A stretch of 64,000 bases of DNA, taken from Kineococcus mangrovi (GTDB lineage Bacteria; Actinomycetota; Actinomycetes; Actinomycetales; Kineococcaceae). The position numbers were made by a program, and so were the translations under genes. Of the stretch, positions 19,967 to 27,831 are shown in pieces. The stretch lies in NCBI RefSeq assembly GCF_041320705.1, contig NZ_JBGGTQ010000003.1, positions 186,001 to 250,000 on the forward strand, read 5' to 3'. Position 1 is the stretch's first letter. The number at the start of each line of letters is the position of its first letter. The notes beneath the pieces were generated by a model. It did no database searches, was not told where the DNA came from, and saw only the letters and a list, made by a program, of their open reading frames with translations.

Positions 19967-21184
19967 GTGACCAGGTCCGTCCCCGTCTCCCACGCCGGCA
20001 GCCTCCCGCGCACCGCGGAACTCATCGCCGCCAACGAGGCCCGCACGCTCGCCGCGGACGGTTTCACCCTCGAGCGCACCCCCGAGTTCGAGGCGCTGCT
20101 CACCGACGCCGTCGTCGACCTCGTGCGCCGCCAGCGCGACCTCGGCGTGACGGTCGTCGGCGACGGGGAGTACGGCAAGGCGATGACGAGCGCCGTCGAC
20201 TACGGCGCCTGGTGGTCCTACTCGTTCCAGCGCGTGGCGGGTCTGGAGGTGACGGGGGAGGACCTGTTCACCCAGCCGGTCGTCCGGTCCGCGCCGGGCG
20301 ACGTCCGGCTCACGAGCTTCCCCGACCGGCGGGACTGGACGATCTTCCGCGACGCGTACACCGACCCGGCGTCGGGGATCTCGACGGGTGAGACCGCGAC
20401 GGCGTTCCCCGCCACGACCGGCCCGCTGTCCTACACGGGCCAGGGAGCCATCGCCTCCGACATCGCCAACCTCAAGGCCGGCCTGGCCGCGGCCGGGGTC
20501 GAGGAGGGTTTCATCACCTCGCTGTCGCCGGGCAGCGGGGCGCGCATCTCCAACCGGTACTACGCGACCGAGGAGGAGCACATCTGGGCGTGGGCGGACG
20601 TCATGCGCGAGGAGTACCGCGCGGTCGTCGACGCCGGGCTCACCGTGCAGATCGACGACCCGTCCATCGCGGAAAACTGGGACCAGATCAACCCCGAACC
20701 CTCCGTGGAGGACTACCGCGCCTTCACCCGGATCCGCGTCGAGGCGTTGAACCACGCCCTGCGCGGGCTGCCCCCGGAGCAGGTGCGGTTCCACCTGTGC
20801 TGGGGCAGCTGGCACGGTCCGCACACCACCGACGTCGAGTTCCGGCACATCGTCGACCTCATGCTCGAGATCGACGCGGGGTCGTACTCCTTCGAGGCCG
20901 CCAACGTGCGGCACGAGCACGAGTGGAAGGTCTGGCGCGACGTCGAACTGCCGGCCGGCAAGAGGATCGTGCCCGGGATCGTCAGCCACGCGACGAACGT
21001 CGTGGAGCACCCCGAACTCGTCGCCGACCGCATCGAGCGGTTCGCCTCCGTCGTCGGCGCGGAGAACGTCGTCGCCTCCACCGACTGCGGGCTCGGCGGC
21101 CGCATCCACCCCCAGATCGCCGTGGCCAAGCTCGCGGCCCTGGGGGAGGGCGCCCGGATCGCCGGGTCCCGACTGTTCCGGTGA
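19967..21184 (+). CDS. MetE-like (cobalamin-independent) methionine synthase C-terminal-type protein
   Basis: A 405-residue stand-alone protein of the MetE C-terminal-domain family (COG0620), which transfers methyl groups to thiols such as homocysteine. Zinc ligands are recognisable as H276 and C278 in FHLCWGSWHGPH, a Glu in the following strand, and C374 in STDCGLGGR. The N-terminal half of classical MetE is absent, so the methyl donor may not be polyglutamylated methyl-folate. It starts 35 bp after metZ and probably belongs to the riboswitch-controlled transcript, giving a homocysteine-to-methionine sequence. Confidence 0.82.
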   Translation: MTRSVPVSHAGSLPRTAELIAANEARTLAADGFTLERTPEFEALLTDAVVDLVRRQRDLGVTVVGDGEYGKAMTSAVDYGAWWSYSFQRVAGLEVTGEDLFTQPVVRSAPGDVRLTSFPDRRDWTIFRDAYTDPASGISTGETATAFPATTGPLSYTGQGAIASDIANLKAGLAAAGVEEGFITSLSPGSGARISNRYYATEEEHIWAWADVMREEYRAVVDAGLTVQIDDPSIAENWDQINPEPSVEDYRAFTRIRVEALNHALRGLPPEQVRFHLCWGSWHGPHTTDVEFRHIVDLMLEIDAGSYSFEAANVRHEHEWKVWRDVELPAGKRIVPGIVSHATNVVEHPELVADRIERFASVVGAENVVASTDCGLGGRIHPQIAVAKLAALGEGARIAGSRLFR

Positions 21185-21200
21185 GCCGGGTGAGCACGCC

Positions 21201-22010
21201 GTGACACCCACGAGCGGGCCCGCGGGGGACGCGGCCTGGGCCCTGTGGCAGGACTCGCCCTGGGGCCGGCTGCGTTACCACGTCGTGGCCCGGCTGCTGC
21301 GGTCCTGGACCGCCGACCTCGGTGAGGGCCTGCGCGTCCTGGACGCCGGGGGCGGCGACGGCCGCGACGCGTTGCCCTTCGCCCTGGCGGGGCACGACGT
21401 GACGGTCCTGGACCGCTCACCGCAGATGCTGGCGCTGGCCCGGGCCGCCGCCGGCGCCGCGGGGGTCGCCGACCGCGTGCACACGGTGGCGGCCGACCTG
21501 GAGGACCTCACCGCGCTGGCCGCCCTCACCCGGCACCGGGAGGGCGGGTCGGGTTCCTTCGACGTCGTGCTCTGCCACGACGTGCTGCAGCACAGGGCCT
21601 CGCACGCGCAGGTCCGGGCCGACGTGGCGACCCTCGTTTCGTCCGTGCGACCCGGCGGGCTCGTGTCGCTGCTGGCGCCGAACCCGCCGGCCGATGTCCT
21701 CGCGACCGTCCTGCACCGGGGGCCCGCCGCCGCGTGGGTGGCTCTGGACGCCGACCGCGCGAGCGATCCCGCCACCGGGCACACCGCGCTGCGGTTGTCG
21801 CCGGAGTTCGTCGAGGACGCCCTCGACGACGCCGGCTGCGACGTCGTCGGCAGCGCCGGGGTCCTGGCCGTCACCGCCCTGCTGGAGGGCGCCGAACGGG
21901 TGGACGACCGGGTGGCGGCCGACCTCGAGGAGCTCGAGGTGGACCTCAGCGGGCGGCCGTCGTTCGCCGGGACGGCGCGGTACTGGCTGCGCGCGGGCCG
22001 ACGACGCTGA
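21201..22010 (+). CDS. Class I SAM-dependent methyltransferase
   Basis: A 269-residue methyltransferase resembling SmtA/CmoM-type proteins. The SAM site is clear: motif I LRVLDAGGGDGRDALPFA, acidic motif II VTVLDRSPQML, and VLCHDVLQH in motif IV. The WALWQDSPWGRLRYHVV opening is typical of the group. The substrate is unknown. It starts 16 bp after the MetE-like gene and could share its transcript. Its last 65 bp overlap the convergent FAD/NAD(P)-binding protein gene. Confidence 0.85.
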   Translation: MTPTSGPAGDAAWALWQDSPWGRLRYHVVARLLRSWTADLGEGLRVLDAGGGDGRDALPFALAGHDVTVLDRSPQMLALARAAAGAAGVADRVHTVAADLEDLTALAALTRHREGGSGSFDVVLCHDVLQHRASHAQVRADVATLVSSVRPGGLVSLLAPNPPADVLATVLHRGPAAAWVALDADRASDPATGHTALRLSPEFVEDALDDAGCDVVGSAGVLAVTALLEGAERVDDRVAADLEELEVDLSGRPSFAGTARYWLRAGRRR

Positions 22011-23862
22011 CCGCACCCAGGCCCAGCAGACCACGCGCCACGCGGTCGTTGAGCCGGAAGAACCCCGCGTCCAGACCGGGTCGGGCGAACGCCGCGGCCC
22101 ACCCGCCGCCCGCCACCCACGGCCCGACCGCGAACCGCCCCGGGTGGACGGTGCCGTCGGCGTGGACCAGGCGCTGCTCGGTGTCCACGACGAGCTTCCC
22201 GCCGGCGAGCTCGCTGAGTTCCCCCCGGCCGCTGAGGTTGCGCAGCAACGGGTCCGCGCTCTCGGTGACGTGCGCCCGGGGCAGCCGGGCGTCGACGAGC
22301 ACGGCCGCGCTGGTCGCGTCGGGCGAGTTCGACGAGCGGGCGGTCCAGCACCCGCCGACCTCGTCGGGCGCGAACCGGACGTCTGCGCCGAGGAACCGGA
22401 CGACCCCGGCGTCGGCCAGCGCCAGCAGCTCGCGCAGGCGCCGCGGCGGTGGCCCCGACGCCACGTAGCTGAACAACCCGTGCCACCAGCCGTCGACCTC
22501 GGCCACCGAGTCGTCGTCCAGGCGTCCCGCGTGCGCGAGCCCGGCGACGGTGACGTAGCAGGACAGCAGCGCGGAGAACACGGCCGCGTCCATGCTGAAC
22601 CGCGGGTCCCCCCTGCGTTCGACGTCCGCGGCGACGTGGGCCCGGACGCGGTCGTGCACGGCTGCTCCCGTCGGGGCCCACCACCCGTCGAGCGGCCGGT
22701 CCAGCCGGCGCAGGTCGAAGCGGTCCTCGGCGGCGGGGACGGCCTGCGCGACGAGGGCGTCCAGGTCCGGGTCCCCCCAGCGGGCGGTCGCGAACCGGCG
22801 GTCGAACTCCGCCGGGTCCAGGGTGGTCCGCCCCGGGTGGGCGCGGAACAGCTCGGCGTAGTGCGCACCGGCGAGCTCCTTGGCCACGAGCGGCCACACG
22901 TCCCGCCGCAGGCCCAGCACCGGGCGCGACGGCAACTCCTGCTCGGTGAGGAACCGGGGCAGCACCGGCCGCTCGGTGAGCTGGTAGGTGATCTTCGAGC
23001 GGTAGGGGACCCCGCGGCGCGACCCCACGTGCAGCACCGGTTCCCGGCCGCTGCGGTGGTAGACGGGACCGTCGGGGGTCTCCTCGAACCGGCCGCCCCG
23101 GCCCTGCGTCAGCAGCACGAGCAGGTCGACGAAGGCCAGGCCCATCCCCGCCACCAGGACGTCGCGGCCGGGCGGCAGGGTCTCCTCGTCGTCGCTCAGC
23201 CCGAGGTCGCTCGTGTAGCCGGGGGCCACGTACCCGAGCCCGTGCCGGGCGGCGAACTCCCGCGCCGCCACCTCGCGCGGCCCCGGGACCACGTCGGGGT
23301 GCCCCTGCGCCAGGACGACCCCGTCCACGTCGAGCGTGGTGCCGTCCTCGAGCACGGCGTGCTGGCGGTCCGTGCCCCGCTGGTCGTCGAGCACGTCCAC
23401 GACGCGGGTGCGGTGCACCGTCAGCCGCACCCCCGCGGGGAGCCCCGCGACGACGCGGTCCCACGCCCAGCGCAGGTACCGGTTGCCGAGGGCCCGGGAG
23501 ACGAACGTGTCCTCGTGCACGGACAGGACCTCGCGCCGCAGGGCGTCCTGGCCGGTGCGGGCGAACTCCTCGGCGAGCGCGGTGCGGTGCGCCTCGAGCC
23601 AGGCGTGCAGGGTCGGTCCGGTGCGCACGGGCCCCTCGAGCCGGGAGGACGCGTCGGGCAGCACGGTGACGTCCGCGGCGCGCGAGTTCATCCACAGCAG
23701 GGGGTCCTGGTCGGCGCGCCAGACGCGTCCGGCCCCCGCCGGGTGGGGGTCGACGACGTGCACGTCCACCGCGGCTCCGGTCGCGGCGGCGTGCGCGGAC
23801 AACCGGTCGAGCACGCCGAGGGTGCGCGGACCGGCGCCGACGAAGAGCAGGGTGAGACGCAC
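21946..23862 (-). CDS. FAD/NAD(P)-binding oxidoreductase-like protein
   Basis: A 638-residue protein with an N-terminal Rossmann fold (LTLLFVGAGPRTLGVLDRL), a PHPAGAGRVW loop, and a second nucleotide-binding stretch GRDVLVAGMGLAFVDLLVLLTQGRGG around residue 220, the pattern of the FAD-NAD(P)-binding (NAD_binding_9) family. No reaction is assigned to this family with certainty. The GTG start has GGGAG 6 nt upstream. It follows a cysteine leader peptide encoded just upstream, so a role in sulfur metabolism is likely. The last 20 or so residues (ASTAPSRRTTAAR) look unstructured and overlap the methyltransferase gene. Confidence 0.78.
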   Translation of the reverse strand: MRLTLLFVGAGPRTLGVLDRLSAHAAATGAAVDVHVVDPHPAGAGRVWRADQDPLLWMNSRAADVTVLPDASSRLEGPVRTGPTLHAWLEAHRTALAEEFARTGQDALRREVLSVHEDTFVSRALGNRYLRWAWDRVVAGLPAGVRLTVHRTRVVDVLDDQRGTDRQHAVLEDGTTLDVDGVVLAQGHPDVVPGPREVAAREFAARHGLGYVAPGYTSDLGLSDDEETLPPGRDVLVAGMGLAFVDLLVLLTQGRGGRFEETPDGPVYHRSGREPVLHVGSRRGVPYRSKITYQLTERPVLPRFLTEQELPSRPVLGLRRDVWPLVAKELAGAHYAELFRAHPGRTTLDPAEFDRRFATARWGDPDLDALVAQAVPAAEDRFDLRRLDRPLDGWWAPTGAAVHDRVRAHVAADVERRGDPRFSMDAAVFSALLSCYVTVAGLAHAGRLDDDSVAEVDGWWHGLFSYVASGPPPRRLRELLALADAGVVRFLGADVRFAPDEVGGCWTARSSNSPDATSAAVLVDARLPRAHVTESADPLLRNLSGRGELSELAGGKLVVDTEQRLVHADGTVHPGRFAVGPWVAGGGWAAAFARPGLDAGFFRLNDRVARGLLGLGAVSVVGPRAASTAPSRRTTAAR

Positions 23863-23907
23863 GTGGGCTCCCGAGGAGGAGGGGTGGAGGGGACTCCGGG
23901 ACGTTCC

Positions 23908-23994
23908 TCAGCGACACGTGGCGGTGTGGGTGCGGCACAGGTCGACGTGGCGACGGCGCACGAGCCGGCCGTTCGTCGTCCCCGCGATCCGCAC
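23908..23994 (-). CDS. Second cysteine-responsive leader peptide (RRHVDLCR type)
   Basis: A 28-codon ORF starting at a GTG and ending LVRRRHVDLCRTHTATCR then TGA. It shares RRHVDLCRT-x-(S/T)A-x-CR with the leader at 12316-12420, including cysteines at the same two places. A TACCCT box ends exactly 6 nt upstream, so it is probably leaderless. It ends 45 bp before the FAD/NAD(P)-binding protein gene, which it is expected to control. Confidence 0.8.
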   Translation of the reverse strand: MRIAGTTNGRLVRRRHVDLCRTHTATCR

Positions 23995-24000
23995 GAGCCC

Positions 24001-24006
24001 AGGGTA
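24001..24006 (-). promoter_or_regulatory. Candidate -10 box (TACCCT) of the second cysteine leader
   Basis: On the minus strand TACCCT is followed by six bases and then the GTG of the leader, the same geometry as the first leader. Confidence 0.5.
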
Positions 24007-24052
24007 GGCGAGCCCGCCCCGCCCCGTCCCGCGCGGAGGGGGCCGGGTCGTC

Positions 24053-25207
24053 TCAGCCGGTGGTGCGGCTGCCGAGCACGAAGGTCCGGATCGCGGTGAC
24101 CGCCGCGCCGCGGGCCCACTCGGTGAACCCCGTCGGCTGCACCTCCAGGTCCAGCGCGCCGGCGTAGCGGCTGCGGTGCTCCCGGAGGCCGCGGTGCAGG
24201 GCGTCCTGGCCGACGACGGCCAGCCGGATGCCCTCGCCGGACAGGATGACCTTCTCCGGCATGGTGAGGTTGCCGATCGCGGCGACGAGGACGCCGAGGC
24301 CGTAGGCGGAGTCGTCGACGACGCGGCGCGCCAGCGGGTCGCCCTCCGCGGCGAGGTCGAGCACCTCCTCGTACCGCACGGGCCGGCGCAGCGCCGCGGA
24401 CGCGCGCGACTCCACGGCCGCCACGGTCAGCAGCGCGTCGGCGCAGCCCTGGTGCCCGTCGGGGCACAGGGGACCCCCGGGCAGCAGCGGGAAGTGCCCG
24501 AGCAGCCCCACCCCGGCGTCCGGGCGGTCGAGCACCTCGTCGCGCACGACGAGGCCGTAGCCCAGCCCTTCGCCGATGGTCAGGACGGCGAAGTGCCCGC
24601 AGCGGCGCGCGGAGCCGAACCACTGCTCCGCGCGCGCGAAGGACAGCAGGTCGTTGTCGACGACGACCGGCAGGCCCAGCTCGGCCTCCAGGTCCCGGCC
24701 CAGGGGGACGTCCTCCCAGCCCAGGAAGCTCGCGTTGAGCACGTGCCCGTCCGCTCCGACGAGACCGCCGAGCGAGACCCCGACGGCCCGGACGTTCCCG
24801 GGCGCGAGGAGGTCGTGCTCGGCCACCACCGCGCGGACCAGACCGACCACGGTCTCGCGGACGGAGTCGGGGGAGGGGTCCGGCAGGACGGCCTCGACGG
24901 TCCCGAGGACGGTGGCGCGCAAGGAGGTCAGCACGACGTGGACGGTCGTCGCCGTCAGCTTGACGCCCACGAACAGGTGGGAGCGCTCGTCGACGTCCAT
25001 GGGCCGGGTCGGCCGGCCCGTGACCGGGTCGGGGGCCTCCCCGATCTCCTGGAGCAGGCCGGAGTCCAGCAGCGGCCGCGACAGCCGCGTCAGCGTGCCG
25101 GCGGAGAGGTCGAGGCGCCGGGCCAGCTCGCTGCGGGGCAGCGGCCCGTCCAGCAGCACCTCCAGGGCGATGCTGTGCGCCGTGCCCGTCAGGGGTGTCC
25201 AGGCCAC
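24053..25207 (-). CDS. ROK family transcriptional regulator (copy 1)
   Basis: A 384-residue repressor: winged helix (ARRLDLSAGTLTRLSRPLLDSGLL) plus a ROK sugar-binding domain with GVSLGGLVGADG, a VDND...WFGSARRCGHFAV segment, GLLGHFPLLPGGPLCPDGHQGC (zinc-site pattern) and TEWARGAAVTAIRTFVLG. The DNA-binding helices are almost identical to those of the second ROK protein 10 kb away. The start is uncertain. GTG at 25207 has no Shine-Dalgarno, whereas AAGGAGG at 25256-25262 lies 6 nt before an in-frame ATC at 25249 and no ATG/GTG/TTG. It is divergent from the GH36 gene and likely controls it. Confidence 0.85.
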   Translation of the reverse strand: MAWTPLTGTAHSIALEVLLDGPLPRSELARRLDLSAGTLTRLSRPLLDSGLLQEIGEAPDPVTGRPTRPMDVDERSHLFVGVKLTATTVHVVLTSLRATVLGTVEAVLPDPSPDSVRETVVGLVRAVVAEHDLLAPGNVRAVGVSLGGLVGADGHVLNASFLGWEDVPLGRDLEAELGLPVVVDNDLLSFARAEQWFGSARRCGHFAVLTIGEGLGYGLVVRDEVLDRPDAGVGLLGHFPLLPGGPLCPDGHQGCADALLTVAAVESRASAALRRPVRYEEVLDLAAEGDPLARRVVDDSAYGLGVLVAAIGNLTMPEKVILSGEGIRLAVVGQDALHRGLREHRSRYAGALDLEVQPTGFTEWARGAAVTAIRTFVLGSRTTG

Positions 25208-25300
25208 GGCCGTCGGCGCGGTACGGGCGCCGGGTGCGGGAGCGTCGATGGTCCGCCTCCTTCGTCGAACCTGGATCGTACGGCTGGGAGTGTTGGTGCG

Positions 25301-25382
25301 GAAGTCACTTCGGGAAGTTCTCCTTCCGAAGACCGCGGTGGGACCGTGATTGACGGCGTGGGAGTTTCGGCGTAGAACTCTC
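25301..25382 (+). promoter_or_regulatory. Promoter and operator region of the GH36 gene
   Basis: TTGACG (25350-25355) and TAGAAC (25373-25378) are spaced by 17 bp. GAGTT (25362-25366) and AACTC (25376-25380) form an inverted repeat over the -10, and CGGCGTAGAACTCTC (25368-25382) is repeated exactly, inverted, at 27686-27700. Upstream are palindromes GAAGTCACTTC (25301-25311) and CTTCGG/CCGAAG (25308-25313 with 25326-25331). These are candidate ROK operators. Confidence 0.6.
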
Positions 25383-25417
25383 CCTGTCCACCACGCCGAC
25401 GTGCCGACGGAGCCACC

Positions 25418-27622
25418 GTGACCCAGCACGACCCCACCCCCCTCGCCCCGGGCGACGGTCCCGCGGCCGCCGCGTCCGGGGCTGCGGCGGGTCGGACCCT
25501 GCACCTGCGGGCCGCGGGCGTCAGCCTCGTGGTCGACGTCCCCGCCACCTCCGTGCCGGTCGTCGTGCACTGGGGCGCGGACCTCGGCGATCTCGGCGAA
25601 CGGCACCTCGCCGACCTCGTGACCGCCGGCCGCACGGCCCGCGCCAACAACGACCTCGACGAGCCGCAGCCGGTGCGCCTGCTGCCGGAGGGGTCCTGGG
25701 GCTGGGGCGGCCGGCCCGGTCTGAGCGGCCACCGCGCCGGTGCCGCCTGGTCCACCCGCTTCGTGCCGACCGCGGTGGAGGTCGAGGAGGGCCCGTCCGG
25801 GGGGCGGCTGCGCGTCGACTGCGCCGACGAGGCCGCCGCCCTCACCCTGGGCATCGAGCTCGAGCTCCTGCCCTCGGGGCTGCTGCGGCACCGCGCCACG
25901 GTGACGAACACGGGCACGGGCGTCTACGAGGTCCTCGACCTGGCCTTGAGCCTGCCCGTCCCCGTCGTGGCGACCGAGCTCTTCGACCTCGCCGGCCGGT
26001 GGGCCAAGGAGCGCGTCCCCCAGCGCCGTCCGCTGACCTTCGGGTCGCACGTGCGGGAGAACCGCCGGGGGCGGACCGGACCGGACGCGCCGCTCGTCCT
26101 GGCCGTGGGCACCGCGGGCTTCGGGTTCCGCCGAGGGGAGGTCTGGGCCCAGCACACGGCCTTCAGCGGGAACCACCGCTCGATCGCCGAACGCCTCAAC
26201 AGCGGCACCACGACGCTGTCGGGCGGGGAACTCCTGCTGCCCGGCGAGGTCCGGCTGGCGCCGGGTGAGGGCTACGCCAGCCCCTGGGTGTTCGGCGCCT
26301 GGTCCGACGCCGGTCTGGACGGGATCGCCGCCCGGTTCCACGAGCACCTGCGCGCCCGGCCGCACCACCCCACCTCCCCGCGCCCGGTCGTGGTGAACAC
26401 CTGGGAGGCCGTCTACTTCGACCTGGACCTGGACAAGCTGCTGGAACTGGCCCGGGCCGCCGCCGAGGTCGGTGCGGAACGGTACGTGCTGGACGACGGG
26501 TGGTTCCGCCACCGACGCTCCGACGATGCCGGGCTCGGTGACTGGTACGTCGACGAGGGCGTCTGGCCGCAGGGCCTGCGGCCCCTCGTCGACGGGGTCC
26601 GCGCGCTGGGCCTGCAGTTCGGGCTCTGGGTGGAACCGGAGATGGTCAACCCGGACTCCGACCTGGCCCGCGCGCACCCGGACTGGATCCTGCGCGGCGG
26701 GGACCGGCTGCCCCCGGAGTCCCGGCAGCAGCAGGTCCTCGACCTCGGCAACCCCGACGCCTTCGCGTACGTGCTGGAACGGCTCGACGCGATCCTGTCC
26801 GAGCACGAGATCTCCTACCTGAAGTGGGACCACAACCGCGACCTCGTCGAGGCGGGGTCGGGACCGGTCCGCGCGCCGGGGGTGCACGCGCAGACCCTCG
26901 CGGTCTACCGCCTGTTCGACGAGCTGCGCCGCCGGCACCCCGGGGTGGAGATCGAGTCCTGCTCCTCGGGCGGGTTGCGCGTCGACCTGGAGGTGCTCGA
27001 GCACACCGACCGGGTGTGGGCCAGCGACTGCATCGACCCGCTGGAACGCCAGGACATCCAGCGCTGGACGCTGCAGCTCCTGCCGCCCGAGCTCATCGGC
27101 TCGCACGTCGGTGCGTCCCCGTCGCACACGACGCACCGCACGAGCGACCTGTCGTTCCGGGCCGGCACGGCGCTCTTCGCCTCGTTCGGCGTCGAGACCG
27201 ACCTCACCGGACTGTCCGCGGACGACCGCGAGGAACTGGCCCGCTGGGTCGCCCTCTACAAGGACGTGCGCGGACTGCTGCACACCGGGACCCTCGTCCG
27301 GGCCGACGACGTCGACCCGTCGTTCCGGGTCCACGGGACGGTGGCGCCGGACGGTTCGGACGCGCTGTTCGCGGTCGTGCAGACGGGAACCCCCGACGGT
27401 TCCGTCCCCGGCCGGGTGCGCCTGCCCGGCCTGCTGCCCCAGGCGGAGTACGAGGTCACCGCGCAGGAACCGGGGCACGACCCCGCCGTGCGCGGAGGAC
27501 GTGACCTGCCGTGGCTCGCCTCGGGGGTGCGGCTCACCGGCCGCGCCCTCGAGGCGGCCGGGGTGGCGGCACCGGCGATGCAGCCGCAGCAGCTCCTGCT
27601 GCTGCGGGTGCGTCGCGTCTGA
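25418..27622 (+). CDS. Alpha-galactosidase, GH36
   Basis: Hydrolyses terminal alpha-1,6-galactosyl residues from raffinose-type oligosaccharides. The 734-residue product has the N-terminal beta-sandwich, then the (beta/alpha)8 barrel with VLDDGWFRHRR, GLWVEPEMVNPDSDL, the nucleophile Asp 471 in LKWDHNRD, ESCSSGGLRVDLEVL, and the acid/base Asp 537 in WASDCIDPLERQ. No signal peptide, so it is intracellular and acts on imported sugars. The GTG start is used. It is flanked by two inverted copies of a 15-bp candidate operator and followed by an ABC importer and a beta-galactosidase. Confidence 0.93.
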   Translation: MTQHDPTPLAPGDGPAAAASGAAAGRTLHLRAAGVSLVVDVPATSVPVVVHWGADLGDLGERHLADLVTAGRTARANNDLDEPQPVRLLPEGSWGWGGRPGLSGHRAGAAWSTRFVPTAVEVEEGPSGGRLRVDCADEAAALTLGIELELLPSGLLRHRATVTNTGTGVYEVLDLALSLPVPVVATELFDLAGRWAKERVPQRRPLTFGSHVRENRRGRTGPDAPLVLAVGTAGFGFRRGEVWAQHTAFSGNHRSIAERLNSGTTTLSGGELLLPGEVRLAPGEGYASPWVFGAWSDAGLDGIAARFHEHLRARPHHPTSPRPVVVNTWEAVYFDLDLDKLLELARAAAEVGAERYVLDDGWFRHRRSDDAGLGDWYVDEGVWPQGLRPLVDGVRALGLQFGLWVEPEMVNPDSDLARAHPDWILRGGDRLPPESRQQQVLDLGNPDAFAYVLERLDAILSEHEISYLKWDHNRDLVEAGSGPVRAPGVHAQTLAVYRLFDELRRRHPGVEIESCSSGGLRVDLEVLEHTDRVWASDCIDPLERQDIQRWTLQLLPPELIGSHVGASPSHTTHRTSDLSFRAGTALFASFGVETDLTGLSADDREELARWVALYKDVRGLLHTGTLVRADDVDPSFRVHGTVAPDGSDALFAVVQTGTPDGSVPGRVRLPGLLPQAEYEVTAQEPGHDPAVRGGRDLPWLASGVRLTGRALEAAGVAAPAMQPQQLLLLRVRRV

Positions 27623-27685
27623 GCGGGCCCCTCGGGTGCCCGAACCCCTTGCGCGGCAGTCGTCCTGCTCGACGAGGGGATGTCC

Positions 27686-27723
27686 GAGAGTTCTACGCCG
27701 GGGTTTCCCGGATCTGCTTGACA
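27686..27723 (+). promoter_or_regulatory. Candidate ROK operator and -35 upstream of the first ABC operon
   Basis: GAGAGTTCTACGCCG (27686-27700) is the exact reverse complement of 25368-25382. A TTGACA follows at 27718-27723; the matching -10 is poor (CACGCT at 27742-27747). The rest of the 209-bp gap between 27623 and 27831 shows only the Shine-Dalgarno of the next gene. Confidence 0.5.
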
Positions 27724-27831
27724 GTCGATGAACCGCCAGCACACGCTTGCAGGGACTGACCACCGTGATGACGGTCGGCAGCACTGCGTGCCGCGTCCGG
27801 GGCCGAACCGGACGCCGACGAAGGAGTCGCG

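Noticed and set aside
24053-27784. A 1243-codon open frame on the minus strand
   Set aside because: Only its last 384 codons are the ROK regulator. The rest lies antisense to the GH36 gene, has no family similarity and a composition typical of high-GC shadow frames.
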